Notes under the pieces: model-generated
The model's input: only the letters and a program-made list of their open reading frames with translations
Database searches by the model: none
What the model was told of the DNA's origin: nothing
NCBI RefSeq assembly: GCF_016863395.1
Contig: NZ_BOOU01000059.1
Span: 62,001-126,000, forward strand
Length of the DNA stretch: 64,000 bases
Direction: 5' to 3'
Source of the DNA: Sphaerisporangium rufum
Lineage (GTDB): Bacteria; Actinomycetota; Actinomycetes; Streptosporangiales; Streptosporangiaceae
Program-made: the position numbers and the translations under genes
Part shown: one piece after another, positions 8,157 to 16,344 of the stretch
Layout: each line of letters begins with the position of its first letter
Numbering within the stretch: position 1 is the stretch's first letter

Positions 8157-9483
8157 CGAGATCGAGATCTTCGCGGCCGGCCGTCCCGCGGCCCCGCCGT
8201 ACCGGCCGCAGGCGCGGGCGGCGGCCCGCGACCGGCTGCTGGACGCCGCGGCCGACCGGGGCCGCCGGTTCCGGCCGCCCCGCTTCGCCTGGCAGGCGGC
8301 CGGCGCGTTCGGGGTGACCGCGGCGCTGGTGGCCGGGGTGTCGGTGGCGCTGTCGTCCTACGGTGCGCCGGACGGGACGCCGGGGGCCACCGGAGCCCGT
8401 GACGGCGTCGGGGTGGCCGCCGCCGTGCCGCCGGGCGCGTTCACCGAACTGCACCCGCGGCCCGGGCAGTACATCCTGGTCGAGTCGCGGACGATGTACC
8501 CGTCGGAGTCCTTCGGCCAGGGCGGTGAACCGGCCCGCCACCTGTACCGGACCGAGCGCAAGATGTGGCGATCGGTCGACGGCACCGAGCCGGGCCTGCT
8601 GTGGATCGCCGGCCTGCCCCCCCGGCCGTACCCGGGGTCGCCGCTGCCGGCGGACGCGGACCGGCGCCCCGAGCGGAGCTACCTGGAACTGTCGGCCCGC
8701 TGCCCGGGAACGCCGGACGTCTTCCGCACCGACTTCGCCTACCTGAGCGGGCTGCCGACCGAGCCGGACGGGATGCGCGCCCACCTGTCGCGGATGGCGA
8801 CGGCCGGCGGGAAGCCGGACGCCCAGGAGGGCGACAAGGAGTTCACCGCGCTGGGCGACCTGCTGCGGGAGACTTACCTGCCGCTCGCGCAGCGCCGGGC
8901 GCTGTTCGCGGCGGCGAAGGCCATCCCGGGCGTGACGGTGGCCGAAGGCGTGCGCGACGACGCCGGCCGGCGCGGCACGGCCGTGGGCCGGGAACGCAAC
9001 GGCGTGCTGGAGCAGGTCATCGTCGACCCGGAGACGTTCATGCTCCTCGGTGAGCGGCACACCGTCCGCGACGCCGGCACCGCGCGGGCCCCGGCGGGCG
9101 CGGTGATCGCACTCACCGCGCAGCTGAAGGTGTCAGTGGTGGACGAGCCGCCGCGGGCCTCGAACGTCCAGGTGGACGGCTCCTGCCAGGAGCAGGACCA
9201 GGGCACGACGCCGACGCCCGCCCCGGCGGACCCGACGGCCACGGCCACTCCCAGCGCTCCCACCGCCTCGCCGGGTCCCGCGCAGGACGACCCGGCGCTC
9301 CAGCCCGGCCCGCAGGACCAGCACGCCCCCGCGCTCCAGCACGCCCCCGCGCTCCAGCCCGGCCCGCAGAGCCAGCACGCCCCCGCGCTCCAGCCCGGCC
9401 CGCAGGACCAGCACACTCCCGCGCTCCAGCCCGGGCCGCAGGACCAAGACGCCCCGGCGGCCTCGCCGCGCCTGCGGGGCTAG
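8149..9483 (+). CDS. CU044_5270 family membrane-anchored protein (sigma-factor partner), with C-terminal repeats
   Basis: 444 residues. A short cytosolic N-terminus (MDDEIEIFAAGRPAAPPYRPQARAAARDRLL) is followed by one membrane span around residues 45-70 (GAFGVTAALVAGVSVALSSYG) and an extracellular domain with the family features PGQYILVESRTMYPS, LPTEPDGMRAHLS and the domain end VLEQVIVDPETFMLLGER. Such genes regularly follow ECF sigma genes, and the overlap here implies coupled translation; an anti-sigma role is inferred. After about residue 345 comes a Pro/Thr-rich stalk and then four and a half 12-residue repeats. Confidence 0.85.
   Translation: MDDEIEIFAAGRPAAPPYRPQARAAARDRLLDAAADRGRRFRPPRFAWQAAGAFGVTAALVAGVSVALSSYGAPDGTPGATGARDGVGVAAAVPPGAFTELHPRPGQYILVESRTMYPSESFGQGGEPARHLYRTERKMWRSVDGTEPGLLWIAGLPPRPYPGSPLPADADRRPERSYLELSARCPGTPDVFRTDFAYLSGLPTEPDGMRAHLSRMATAGGKPDAQEGDKEFTALGDLLRETYLPLAQRRALFAAAKAIPGVTVAEGVRDDAGRRGTAVGRERNGVLEQVIVDPETFMLLGERHTVRDAGTARAPAGAVIALTAQLKVSVVDEPPRASNVQVDGSCQEQDQGTTPTPAPADPTATATPSAPTASPGPAQDDPALQPGPQDQHAPALQHAPALQPGPQSQHAPALQPGPQDQHTPALQPGPQDQDAPAASPRLRG
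9295..9456 (+). repeat. 36-bp coding tandem repeats (ALQPGPQDQHAP) at the gene 3' end
   Basis: Units lie at 9295-9330, 9349-9384, 9385-9420 and 9421-9456, with an 18-bp truncated unit at 9331-9348. Each reads ALQPGPQ(D/S)Q(H/D)(A/T)P and all remain in frame. The truncated unit and the near-identity of the others indicate slippage or recombination within the tract. Confidence 0.9.
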
Positions 9484-9490
9484 GGCGCCG

Positions 9491-9530
9491 CTCCGGCGGG
9501 CCGGCCCGTACCAGGGCCGGCCCGCCGGAG
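9491..9530. terminator. Strong bidirectional terminator hairpin
   Basis: CTCCGGCGGGCCGGCCC (9491-9507) pairs perfectly with its reverse complement at 9514-9530 across a 6-base loop. The 17-bp stem lies between two convergent genes whose stops are at 9483 and 9537, so it can end both transcripts. Confidence 0.85.
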
Positions 9531-9536
9531 CCGCGG

Positions 9537-10805
9537 TCACTCGCTGATGTACACCTGGCCGAAGACCTCCGACAGCTTCTTCAGGTCCTCGCCGACGCCC
9601 ACCTCGGGGGTGGCCGGGTTGTACAGCGTCGTCAGCCGCCGCTGCAGCGGCTGCAGCTTCGCCAGCTGGTCCCAGGCGGGGGTGGCGGCCAGCTTGGCGC
9701 CCATGATGCGGTAGGTGGCCCCGGAGGCGTCCTTCCAGCCGCTCCACAGGTTCACGGTGGCGGCGCCGTCCTTCAGCGGGGCCACGACGCGCTCCTTGGC
9801 CGCGGCGGCGGCCTGGTCGGCCGACAGCGGCGAAGCATCCTTGCCGGCCATCCCGGCGTCCTCGGCGGAGATCTGGGCGAGGGTGTCCCAGGCGAGCGCC
9901 TTCACCTTGGCCCACTGGTTGCGGGCGGCCTGCTCGGCGGAGATCTTCCAGGTGGCGTAGCCGGTGCCCAGCAGGCCGGAGTCCAGCGCCAGCTGGTCCA
10001 CCGCGCCGGAGGTGAGCAGCGGCTCGACGTTGTCGGCGGTGAGCAGCGGGTACTTCTTGGCCATCTCGGCCGCGCACAGGTCGCTGGTGCCGCAGCCGAA
10101 GCCGGGGAGCACGGTGTGCACGGCGAGCTTCTTGCCCGGCGCGGCCACCCGGAGGGCGGCGGAGGTGTCGGTGACGAACCGCTTCATGTCCTCGGCGGTC
10201 TTCACCGCGCCGTTCCAGCCGAGCTGGGTGCTGAACCGGATGCCCACCACGCCCGGCTGAGCGGCCAGCGCGGCCGTCCGGCGCACGGCGTCGGTGAAGG
10301 TCTGCCCGCCCGCCTGGTACTCGTCGAGCAGCTCGGTGTCGATCCACACCCGCATGTCGCCGGCCGCCGCGGCGGCGACGGCCTGCCCGGCCGGGGTACG
10401 GGCGGCGGCGTCGACCTCGGCCTGCGGCGGGACCGCGCAGCCGGGCTGGCCGTTCGCGCAGGTGGGGGTGAGGCCGCTCTCGTCCACCGCGCCGTCCGGC
10501 GGCAGGCTGCCGTCGCCCTCGCCGTCCTTGCTGCACTCCTCGACCGTGCAGTCGATGAAGCCGCGCTGGTCGGGGGTGGCCGCCACCATGTTGGCGCCGT
10601 CGTTCTCGGCCCAGTAACGGACGATGTCCAGCGCCTCCTGGCTGTCGGTCACCATCCAGAAGCACTGGGGGTCGGACTCGGAGGCGCCGTTGCTGACGTT
10701 CTTGCAGTCTCCTTCACCGTCCGCGGAGAACGCCGTGTAGGCCGGCGCACCGACCGCGAGGGCGGTGAGCGCGGCACTCAGCGCGAGAACTCTCTTGATC
10801 CGCAT
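9537..10805 (-). CDS. Secreted protein of unknown function
   Basis: 422 residues with a clear signal peptide (MRIKRVLALSAALTALAVGAPAYTAFSA). The start is fixed by AAGGAGA about 6 bases before the ATG at 10805; an upstream ATG would place that site inside the gene. A cysteine-containing acidic N-terminal part (DCKNVSNGASESDPQCFW, later DCTVEEC and CANGQPGC) precedes a region with MRVWIDTELLDEY, VVGIRFSTQLGWNG and LAVHTVLPGFGCG, which looks like an alpha/beta (possibly barrel) fold. I do not recognise the family. It is probably an extracellular enzyme or binding protein; no catalytic set is evident. Confidence 0.8.
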   Translation of the reverse strand: MRIKRVLALSAALTALAVGAPAYTAFSADGEGDCKNVSNGASESDPQCFWMVTDSQEALDIVRYWAENDGANMVAATPDQRGFIDCTVEECSKDGEGDGSLPPDGAVDESGLTPTCANGQPGCAVPPQAEVDAAARTPAGQAVAAAAAGDMRVWIDTELLDEYQAGGQTFTDAVRRTAALAAQPGVVGIRFSTQLGWNGAVKTAEDMKRFVTDTSAALRVAAPGKKLAVHTVLPGFGCGTSDLCAAEMAKKYPLLTADNVEPLLTSGAVDQLALDSGLLGTGYATWKISAEQAARNQWAKVKALAWDTLAQISAEDAGMAGKDASPLSADQAAAAAKERVVAPLKDGAATVNLWSGWKDASGATYRIMGAKLAATPAWDQLAKLQPLQRRLTTLYNPATPEVGVGEDLKKLSEVFGQVYISE

Positions 10806-10982
10806 CCAGCGTCTCCTTGGCGACACATTTCCCGGTGATCGTCCACAAACGAGCGAAACGACTGTATCGGGCGTATCTTTACTCGGCCAGAGTCTCGGCG
10901 GTATTGGCCGGTCATATCCAGTGAAGTCCCTGGTAAGGTCATCGGGTTTCGGCCCGCGCCGGGCGGGTCAGGCAAGAAGGCG

Positions 10983-11630
10983 ATGCGCGAGCGAAAAGGA
11001 AGCCCCGAGTCGGCACAGACGCTGGAGCGCGGCCTGCGGCTGCTCCGGCTGCTCGCCGACGGGCATCGCGGGCGCACCCCGACCGAGCTGGCCCAGGAGC
11101 TCGGGCTGAGCCGGCCGATCGTCTACCGGCTGCTCACCACGCTGCAGAACGAGGGCTTCGCCCGGCGGGACGCCGAGGGCCGGGCGCACCTGGGGTTCGG
11201 CGTGCTGGCGCTCGCCCAGGCCGTGCAGCCGCTGCTGCGGGCGGCGGCGCTGCCCGCGCTGCGCCGGCTGGCCGAGGAGACCGGCGCCACCGCCCATCTG
11301 ACCGCCGCCGAGGGCGACGACGGGCTCGCGGTCGCGGTGGTCGAGCCGACCTGGACCGATCTGCACCTCGCCTACCGCGAGGGCTCCCGCCACCCGCTCA
11401 CCCGGGGCGCGGCCGGGCTGGCGATCCTCGCGCTGCGCGAGGGGCGGTCCGGTTATCTGGTCAGCGAGGGCCAGCTGCAGGAGGGCGCGCGGGGCGTGGC
11501 GGCGCCGGTGCCCGGGCTGCCCTGGCTGGAGGCCTCGGTGGGCATCGTCACCTTCGGTGCGGTGGACACCGCCGCCGCCGGCCCGCGGGTGGTGGCCGCC
11601 GCCGCCGAGCTCGGCCGCGCCCTTTCCTGA
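10983..11630 (+). CDS. IclR family transcriptional regulator
   Basis: 215 residues with the IclR winged helix (SAQTLERGLRLLRLLADGHRGRTPTELAQELGLSRPIVYRLLTTLQNEGFARR) and the effector domain (LRRLAEETGATAHLTAAEGDDGLAVAVVEP, then HPLTRGAAGLAIL, and VGIVTFG near the end). It is slightly shorter than the usual 250 residues because the effector domain is compact. TAAGGT at 10934-10939 is a possible -10. It is divergent from the secreted protein gene and 177 bases away, so it might control that gene (inference). It converges on a TetR gene. Confidence 0.87.
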   Translation: MRERKGSPESAQTLERGLRLLRLLADGHRGRTPTELAQELGLSRPIVYRLLTTLQNEGFARRDAEGRAHLGFGVLALAQAVQPLLRAAALPALRRLAEETGATAHLTAAEGDDGLAVAVVEPTWTDLHLAYREGSRHPLTRGAAGLAILALREGRSGYLVSEGQLQEGARGVAAPVPGLPWLEASVGIVTFGAVDTAAAGPRVVAAAAELGRALS

Positions 11631-11742
11631 GGTTCCGCCGGCCCGCCCCGGTCTCCACCCGCCGCCGGGGCGCCCGGGGCTCCACCGGCCCTCGATCCTG
11701 AGATCCCGCCGGCCTCCGGACTCCGGAGACCGCGCCGGCAGG

Positions 11743-12351
11743 TCAGCCGAGCGAGTCGATCCAGTCCGCCAGCCGGCGCCCCTGGACGGTCATGATCTCC
11801 GGATCGCGGAAGGTGTTGGTGAGCAGCGACATGCCCTGGTAGGTCGCCATGAGCTGGACGGCCAGCTCCCCCGCGTCGGCCCGGCCCATCGACCGGAACT
11901 GCCGCTCGGCCCAGTCGATCAGGATGCGCATGACCTCCGCCGCGGTGCGGTCCAGGCCGTCGGCGCGCTTGTCCAGCTCCGAGCAGAGCGTGCCGAACGG
12001 GCAGCCGTACCGCACCGCGAGGTCGCGCTGCCCGACCCAGCCGCCGATGAGGGCCTTGAGCCGCTCCTGCGGCGTGCGGAGCCGGTCGAGCGCGGCGATC
12101 ATCTCGCCGAGCCGGGCGGCGTGCGCGTCGATCGCCGCCTGGACCAGCTCGTCCTTGGTCTTGAAGTAGTAGTAGACGTTCCCCACCGGGACGTCGGCCG
12201 CCCGGGCGATGTCGGCGAGCGTCGTCCGCTCCACGCCGCGCTCGTGCAGCACGCGGGACGCGGCGGCGGCCAGCCGCGCGCGCTTGCCCGGCCGCCGCGC
12301 GACCGTCGCATCCGAAATGGGGCCGGGCGGCCCGGCAACCGAGTCAGTCAT
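11743..12351 (-). CDS. TetR/AcrR family transcriptional regulator
   Basis: 202 residues. The TetR HTH is RARLAAAASRVLHERGVERTTLADIARAADVPVGNVYYYFKTKDELVQAAID (about residues 24-75). The C-terminal domain contains RYGCPFGTLCSELDKR, a cysteine-containing segment seen in the subgroup paired with NAD(P)-binding oxidoreductases. It is divergent from the NmrA-like gene at 12445 with a perfect palindrome between them, so it probably represses that gene and perhaps itself. TACACT (12362-12367 on this strand) is a candidate -10. Confidence 0.9.
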   Translation of the reverse strand: MTDSVAGPPGPISDATVARRPGKRARLAAAASRVLHERGVERTTLADIARAADVPVGNVYYYFKTKDELVQAAIDAHAARLGEMIAALDRLRTPQERLKALIGGWVGQRDLAVRYGCPFGTLCSELDKRADGLDRTAAEVMRILIDWAERQFRSMGRADAGELAVQLMATYQGMSLLTNTFRDPEIMTVQGRRLADWIDSLG

Positions 12352-12410
12352 CTCACTCAGCAGTGTACGGCGGTGGACAGCGCCGGATCGGACCCGCTAC
12401 CGTGCCAGTC

Positions 12411-12426
12411 AGTTAGCCAACTAACT
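12411..12426. promoter_or_regulatory. Palindromic operator between TetR and NmrA-like genes
   Basis: AGTTAGCCAACTAACT is a perfect 6-bp inverted repeat around CCAA. It lies about 7 bases after a TACCGT -10 candidate (12398-12403) for the oxidoreductase, placing it over the predicted transcription start, and 18 bases before its ATG. This is the expected location for repression by the divergent TetR protein. Confidence 0.7.
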
Positions 12427-12444
12427 CATAACCAAGGAGTCCTG

Positions 12445-13263
12445 ATGATCGTGGTGACCGGAGCGACCGGTAACGTCGGCCGCCCGCTGGTGGCGGCGCT
12501 CGCGGCGACCGGCGAGGAGGTGACGGCGGTCTCCCGGCACGCGGCGGAGCAACCGCCCGGCGTGCGCCACCTCCGCGCCGACCTCGCCGACCCGGACGGC
12601 CTGCGGGCCGTGTTCGACGGCGCCCGCGCCCTCTTCCTGATCGGCGCGGCGGGCGATCCGCGCGCACTGCTCGACGCGGCCAAGGCCGGCGGGGTCCGGC
12701 GGGTCGTCCTACTGTCGTCCCAGGCCGCCGCCACCCGGCCGGACAGCCCGTCCCACGACGGGCTGCGAGCGCACGAGGCCGCCGTGCTGGAGCAGGACCT
12801 GGACTGGACGCTCCTGCGGCCGGGCGGCTTCGCCTCCAACGCCTTCATGTGGGCCGAGAGCATCCGCGCGCACCGCAGCGCCGCCGCGCCGTTCGGCGAC
12901 GTCGGCCTGCCCTTCGTCGATCCCGCCGACATCGCCGAGGTCGCGGCGGCGGCGCTGCGCGGCGGGCACGAGGGCCGCACCTACGTGCTCACCGGCCCGG
13001 AACCGATCAGCCCGCGGCGGCGGGCCCAGGTGATCGGCGAGGCGCTCGGCGCGCCGGTGCGGTTCGTCGAGCAGACCCGGGCCGAGGCGCGGGCCCAGCT
13101 GGTGACGTTCATGCCGGAGGTCGTGGCGGACGGCACCCTGGACATCCTCGGCGAGCCGACCCCGGCCGAGCGGGTGGCGAGCCCGGACGTGGCGCGCGTG
13201 CTCGCCCGCCCGGCGCGGCCGTTCTCCGCCTGGGTCGAGCGCAACCTGGACGCCTTCCGCTGA
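12445..13263 (+). CDS. NmrA-like NAD(P)-binding oxidoreductase (SDR family)
   Basis: 272 residues beginning MIVVTGATGNVGRPLV, the atypical-SDR nucleotide motif TGATGNVG at residues 5-12. Further family marks are RHLRADLADPDGL, RRVVLLSSQ and DWTLLRPGGFASNAF, with the substrate side in the C-terminal third. It resembles the QOR2/NmrA group, which includes quinone oxidoreductases and redox sensors. AAGGAG lies 7 bases before the ATG. Pairing with a divergent TetR gene and a palindromic operator suggests induction by an electrophile or quinone (inference). Confidence 0.88.
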   Translation: MIVVTGATGNVGRPLVAALAATGEEVTAVSRHAAEQPPGVRHLRADLADPDGLRAVFDGARALFLIGAAGDPRALLDAAKAGGVRRVVLLSSQAAATRPDSPSHDGLRAHEAAVLEQDLDWTLLRPGGFASNAFMWAESIRAHRSAAAPFGDVGLPFVDPADIAEVAAAALRGGHEGRTYVLTGPEPISPRRRAQVIGEALGAPVRFVEQTRAEARAQLVTFMPEVVADGTLDILGEPTPAERVASPDVARVLARPARPFSAWVERNLDAFR

Positions 13264-13271
13264 TCCCTCCG

Positions 13272-13295
13272 GGCCCGGGCGGCGCGGCCCGGGCC
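13272..13295 (+). terminator. Terminator hairpin after NmrA-like gene
   Basis: GGCCCGGGC (13272-13280) pairs with GCCCGGGCC (13287-13295) over a 6-base loop, 9 bases after the stop codon, and is followed by TGATT. Confidence 0.7.
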
Positions 13296-13325
13296 TGATT
13301 GACAGGGCCCGAGGGATGGCGGATC

Positions 13326-13367
13326 GTTGTACGTATAGAGGACATCGTTGTCCGATATACGTACAAC
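13326..13367. promoter_or_regulatory. Operator array upstream of hmgA with three GTTGTNCG half-sites
   Basis: GTTGTACGTATA at 13326-13337 and its exact reverse complement TATACGTACAAC at 13356-13367 flank a second direct half-site GTTGTCCG at 13347-13354. The two direct half-sites start exactly 21 bp (two helical turns) apart, and the second forms a near-palindrome with the inverted one. GGACA...TGTCC (13340-13353) also makes a small inner hairpin. The array ends 10 bases before the hmgA start codon, overlapping its promoter region. It is a probable binding site for a regulator of tyrosine catabolism; no adjacent regulator gene is present. Confidence 0.75.
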
Positions 13368-13377
13368 GGGAGGGTCG

Positions 13378-14553
13378 ATGCCGTACTACCGCACGGTCGG
13401 CGAGGTGCCCCGCAAGCGGCACGTCCAGTTCCGCCGGCCCGACGGCGGCCTGTACGCCGAGGAGCTGATGGGCGAGGAGGGCTTCTCCTCGGACTCCTCG
13501 CTGCTCTACCACCGGTACCTGCCGACCGCCATCGTCAAGGCCGAGGCGGTGACCGACGGGCCGGGCGCCGCGCTGGCGCCGAACCTGCCGCTGTCCCCCC
13601 GGCACTTCCGCACCCAGGACCTGCCGGCCGGCGGCGACCTGGTCACCGGCCGCCGGGCGCTGGCCGGCAACGGCGACGTCCGCATGTCGTACGCCGCCGC
13701 CGACCGCCCCAGCGAGCTGTACCGCGACTCCAAGGGCGACGAGTGCGTCTACGTGGCGGGCGGCCGGGTGCGCTTCGAGTCCACCTACGGCGCCATCGAG
13801 GCCGGCGAGGGCGACTACGTGGTCGTCCCGACCGGCACCATCCACCGCTGGGTGCCGCTGGACGGCACCACCGTGCGGGCGCTGGTCATCGAGGCCGCCG
13901 GGCACATCCGGCCGCCCAAGCGCTACCTGTCGCAGTACGGCCAGTTCCTGGAGCACGCCCCGTACTGCGAGCGCGACCTGCGCACCCCCGGCGAGCCGCT
14001 GATCGTCGAGGACACCGAGGTGCCGGTGCTGGTGCGCACCCGCGGCGGCCTGACCCGGCTCACCTACGCCCACCACCCGTTCGACGTGGTCGGCTGGGAC
14101 GGCTGCCTGTACCCGTACGCCTTCAACATCGCCGACTTCGAGCCGATCGTGAAGCGCACCCACGCGCCGCCGCCGGTCCACCAGACGTTCGAGGGCCCCG
14201 GCTTCGTGATCTGCTCCTTCTGCCCCCGCCCGCTGGACTTCCACCCCGAGGCGGTGCCGATCCCGTACAACCACCACAACGTGGACTCCGACGAGTTCAT
14301 GTTCTACGCCGGCGGCGACTACACCGCGCGCAAGGGATCCGGCATCGACGTCGGCTCCATCTCGCTGCACCCGGCCGGGTTCACCCACGGCCCGCAGCCC
14401 GGCGCGGTGGAGGCCGCGGTGGACGCGGTCAAGCGCGGGATGAACCTCACCAGCGAGCTGGCGGTGATGGTGGACACCTTCCGCCCGCTGGACCTCGGCG
14501 AGGCCGCGCTGGCCTGCGAGGACTCCTCCTACGCCTGGACGTGGGCCCGGTGA
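13378..14553 (+). CDS. hmgA: Homogentisate 1,2-dioxygenase
   Basis: 391 residues, within the family range. It opens the ring of homogentisate to maleylacetoacetate in tyrosine/phenylalanine breakdown, using Fe(II) in a cupin fold. Visible features are the cupin segment YVAGGRVRFESTYGAIEAGEGDYVVVPTGTIHRW and the metal-site region FHPEAVPIPYNHHNVDSDEFMFY with HPAGFTHGP, supplying the His/Glu/His ligands. The ATG at 13378 follows GGGAGGG by 4 bases; an earlier TTG would cut into the operator. The gene overlaps fumarylacetoacetase by GTGA, so they form a translationally coupled pair; a maleylacetoacetate isomerase gene is not seen nearby. Confidence 0.93.
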   Translation: MPYYRTVGEVPRKRHVQFRRPDGGLYAEELMGEEGFSSDSSLLYHRYLPTAIVKAEAVTDGPGAALAPNLPLSPRHFRTQDLPAGGDLVTGRRALAGNGDVRMSYAAADRPSELYRDSKGDECVYVAGGRVRFESTYGAIEAGEGDYVVVPTGTIHRWVPLDGTTVRALVIEAAGHIRPPKRYLSQYGQFLEHAPYCERDLRTPGEPLIVEDTEVPVLVRTRGGLTRLTYAHHPFDVVGWDGCLYPYAFNIADFEPIVKRTHAPPPVHQTFEGPGFVICSFCPRPLDFHPEAVPIPYNHHNVDSDEFMFYAGGDYTARKGSGIDVGSISLHPAGFTHGPQPGAVEAAVDAVKRGMNLTSELAVMVDTFRPLDLGEAALACEDSSYAWTWAR

Positions 14554-15791
14554 CCGACGCCGCGGGCCCGCCGGCGTCCAGCTGGGTGCCGGGCGCCGAC
14601 GCCTCGCCGTACTCCCTGGCGAACCTCCCCTACGGCGTCTACTCCCGGGCGGGCGGGCCGGCCCGGTGCGGCGTCCGGATCGGCGACCAGGTGCTGGACC
14701 TGGCCGCCACCCTGCACGACGAGGTGTTCGCCGCGCCCGCGCTGAACGGCTTCCTGGCCCGCGGCCGGGCCGCCTGGGCCGACACCCGCGACCGGCTGCG
14801 CCGGCTGCTCGCCGCCGACGTCCCGGAGGCGGCGGCCAACCGGGCCGCCGTCCAGCCGCACCTGGTACCGCTCGAGGACGTACGGCTGCACCTGCCGGTC
14901 GAGGTCGGCGACTACGTCGACTTCTACTGCTCGCTAGAGCACGCCACGAACGTCGGACGGATCTTCCGCCCGGACCAGGACCCGCTGCCGCCCAACTGGC
15001 GGCACCTGCCGGTCGGCTACCACGGGCGGGCCGGCACCGTGGTCGTCTCCGGCACCCCGGTCCGCCGCCCGCTCGGCCAGCGGGCACCGGAACCGGGCGG
15101 TGACGGCTCGCCGGTCTTCGGGCCGTCCACCCGGCTGGACATCGAGGCGGAGCTCGGGTTCGTGGTCGGCACCCCGACCCGGCTCGGCGAGCCCGCCGGC
15201 GACTTCGCCGACCACGTCTTCGGCGTCACCCTGCTGAACGACTGGAGCGCCCGCGACGTGCAGGCCTTCGAGTACGTCCCGCTCGGGCCGTTCCTCGGCA
15301 AGTCGTTCGCCACCTCGGTGTCGCCCTGGATCACCCCACTCGCGGCGCTGGCCGCCGCCCGCGTCCCCGGGCGCGCGCAGGACCCGGCGCCGCCCGGCTA
15401 CCTGGCCCGGCGCGAGCCGTGGGGGCTGGACATCGCGATCACCGTCGAGCTGAACGGCGAGCCGGTCTCGCACCCGCCGTTCCGCGAGATGTACTGGACG
15501 CCGGACCAGATGCTCGCCCACCTGACCGTCAACGGGGCGTCGCTGCGCACCGGCGACCTGTACGCCAGCGGCACGGTCTCCGGGGCGGCACGCGAGCAGC
15601 GCGGATCGCTGATCGAGCTGACCTGGAACGGCGCCGAGCCGGTGCGGACCGCCGCCGGCGAGCGCGCCTTCCTGGCGGACGGCGACACGGTGACCATCTC
15701 GGCGACCGCGCCGGGACCGGGCGGCGCTCGGATCGCGCTCGGCGAGGTGACCGGCACCATCCAGCCGGCCCGGCCGGTACCCGCATCCTGA
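14550..15791 (+). CDS. fahA: Fumarylacetoacetase
   Basis: 413 residues. It hydrolyses fumarylacetoacetate to fumarate and acetoacetate, the last step of tyrosine degradation. The N-terminal domain contains ANLPYGVYSR. The catalytic domain carries VGDYVDFYCSLEHATNVGRIFRPD, LPVGYHGRAGTVVVSGTPV, DIEAELGFVVG and NDWSARDVQAFEYVPLGPFLGKSF, which include the metal-binding Asp/Glu residues. The start is GTG overlapping the hmgA stop. Downstream there is a gap of about 110 bases before the NfeD gene and no clear terminator. Confidence 0.94.
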   Translation: MTDAAGPPASSWVPGADASPYSLANLPYGVYSRAGGPARCGVRIGDQVLDLAATLHDEVFAAPALNGFLARGRAAWADTRDRLRRLLAADVPEAAANRAAVQPHLVPLEDVRLHLPVEVGDYVDFYCSLEHATNVGRIFRPDQDPLPPNWRHLPVGYHGRAGTVVVSGTPVRRPLGQRAPEPGGDGSPVFGPSTRLDIEAELGFVVGTPTRLGEPAGDFADHVFGVTLLNDWSARDVQAFEYVPLGPFLGKSFATSVSPWITPLAALAAARVPGRAQDPAPPGYLARREPWGLDIAITVELNGEPVSHPPFREMYWTPDQMLAHLTVNGASLRTGDLYASGTVSGAAREQRGSLIELTWNGAEPVRTAAGERAFLADGDTVTISATAPGPGGARIALGEVTGTIQPARPVPAS

Positions 15792-15902
15792 CCGCGACGG
15801 CCAGTGACTTCCGGCACTTTATGTCATTGGATACCGATTCACCGGGCATAGGGGAACCACCGGTGACCGGCGGGCGTTGTCCATTATGGGAGGGCCGGGC
15901 GG

Positions 15903-16334
15903 ATGGAGTCGTGGATCTTCTGGTTGATATTGGCGACCGTGCTGGGCGTGGCGGAGATATTCACGCTCACCGCGGCACTCGGGCTGCTGGGTGGCGCGGC
16001 GCTGCTCACCACGGCGGTCGCGGCCCTCGGGCTGCCGGTCTTCGTGCAACTGCTCGTCTTCGTCGTCGCCTCGGTGGCCGGCATCGTGGTGCTGCGCCCC
16101 ATCGCCCGCCGCCACCTGACCGAGCGGCCCGCGCGGCGGTTCGGCGTCGCGGCCCTGGTCGGCCGGCCGGCGTACGTCACCCGCGAGGTGACCGGCCACG
16201 ACGGCCGGGTACGCATCAGCGGGGAGGAATGGTCGGCCCGCGCCTACGATGACACCCTGGTCATCCCGGCGGGCGCCACCGTCGACGTCATCGAGATCGA
16301 GGGTGCGACCGCCCTCGTATATCCCCGGGAATGA
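15903..16334 (+). CDS. NfeD family membrane protein
   Basis: 143 residues: two or three N-terminal membrane helices (WIFWLILATVLGVAEIFTL, then LGLLGGAALLTTAVAALGLPVFVQLLVFVVASVAGIVVL) and a C-terminal OB-fold domain (VGRPAYVTREVTGHDGRVRISGEEWSARAYDDTLVIPAGATVDVIEIEGATALV). NfeD proteins work with SPFH/stomatin proteins in membrane microdomains, and an SPFH gene follows after 10 bases. GGGAGGG precedes the ATG by 8 bases. Confidence 0.92.
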   Translation: MESWIFWLILATVLGVAEIFTLTAALGLLGGAALLTTAVAALGLPVFVQLLVFVVASVAGIVVLRPIARRHLTERPARRFGVAALVGRPAYVTREVTGHDGRVRISGEEWSARAYDDTLVIPAGATVDVIEIEGATALVYPRE

Positions 16335-16344
16335 GGGAGCCAAT

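Noticed and set aside
9295-9456. Possible CRISPR-like array
   Set aside because: Units are contiguous, in-frame coding repeats without spacers; no cas genes are near.
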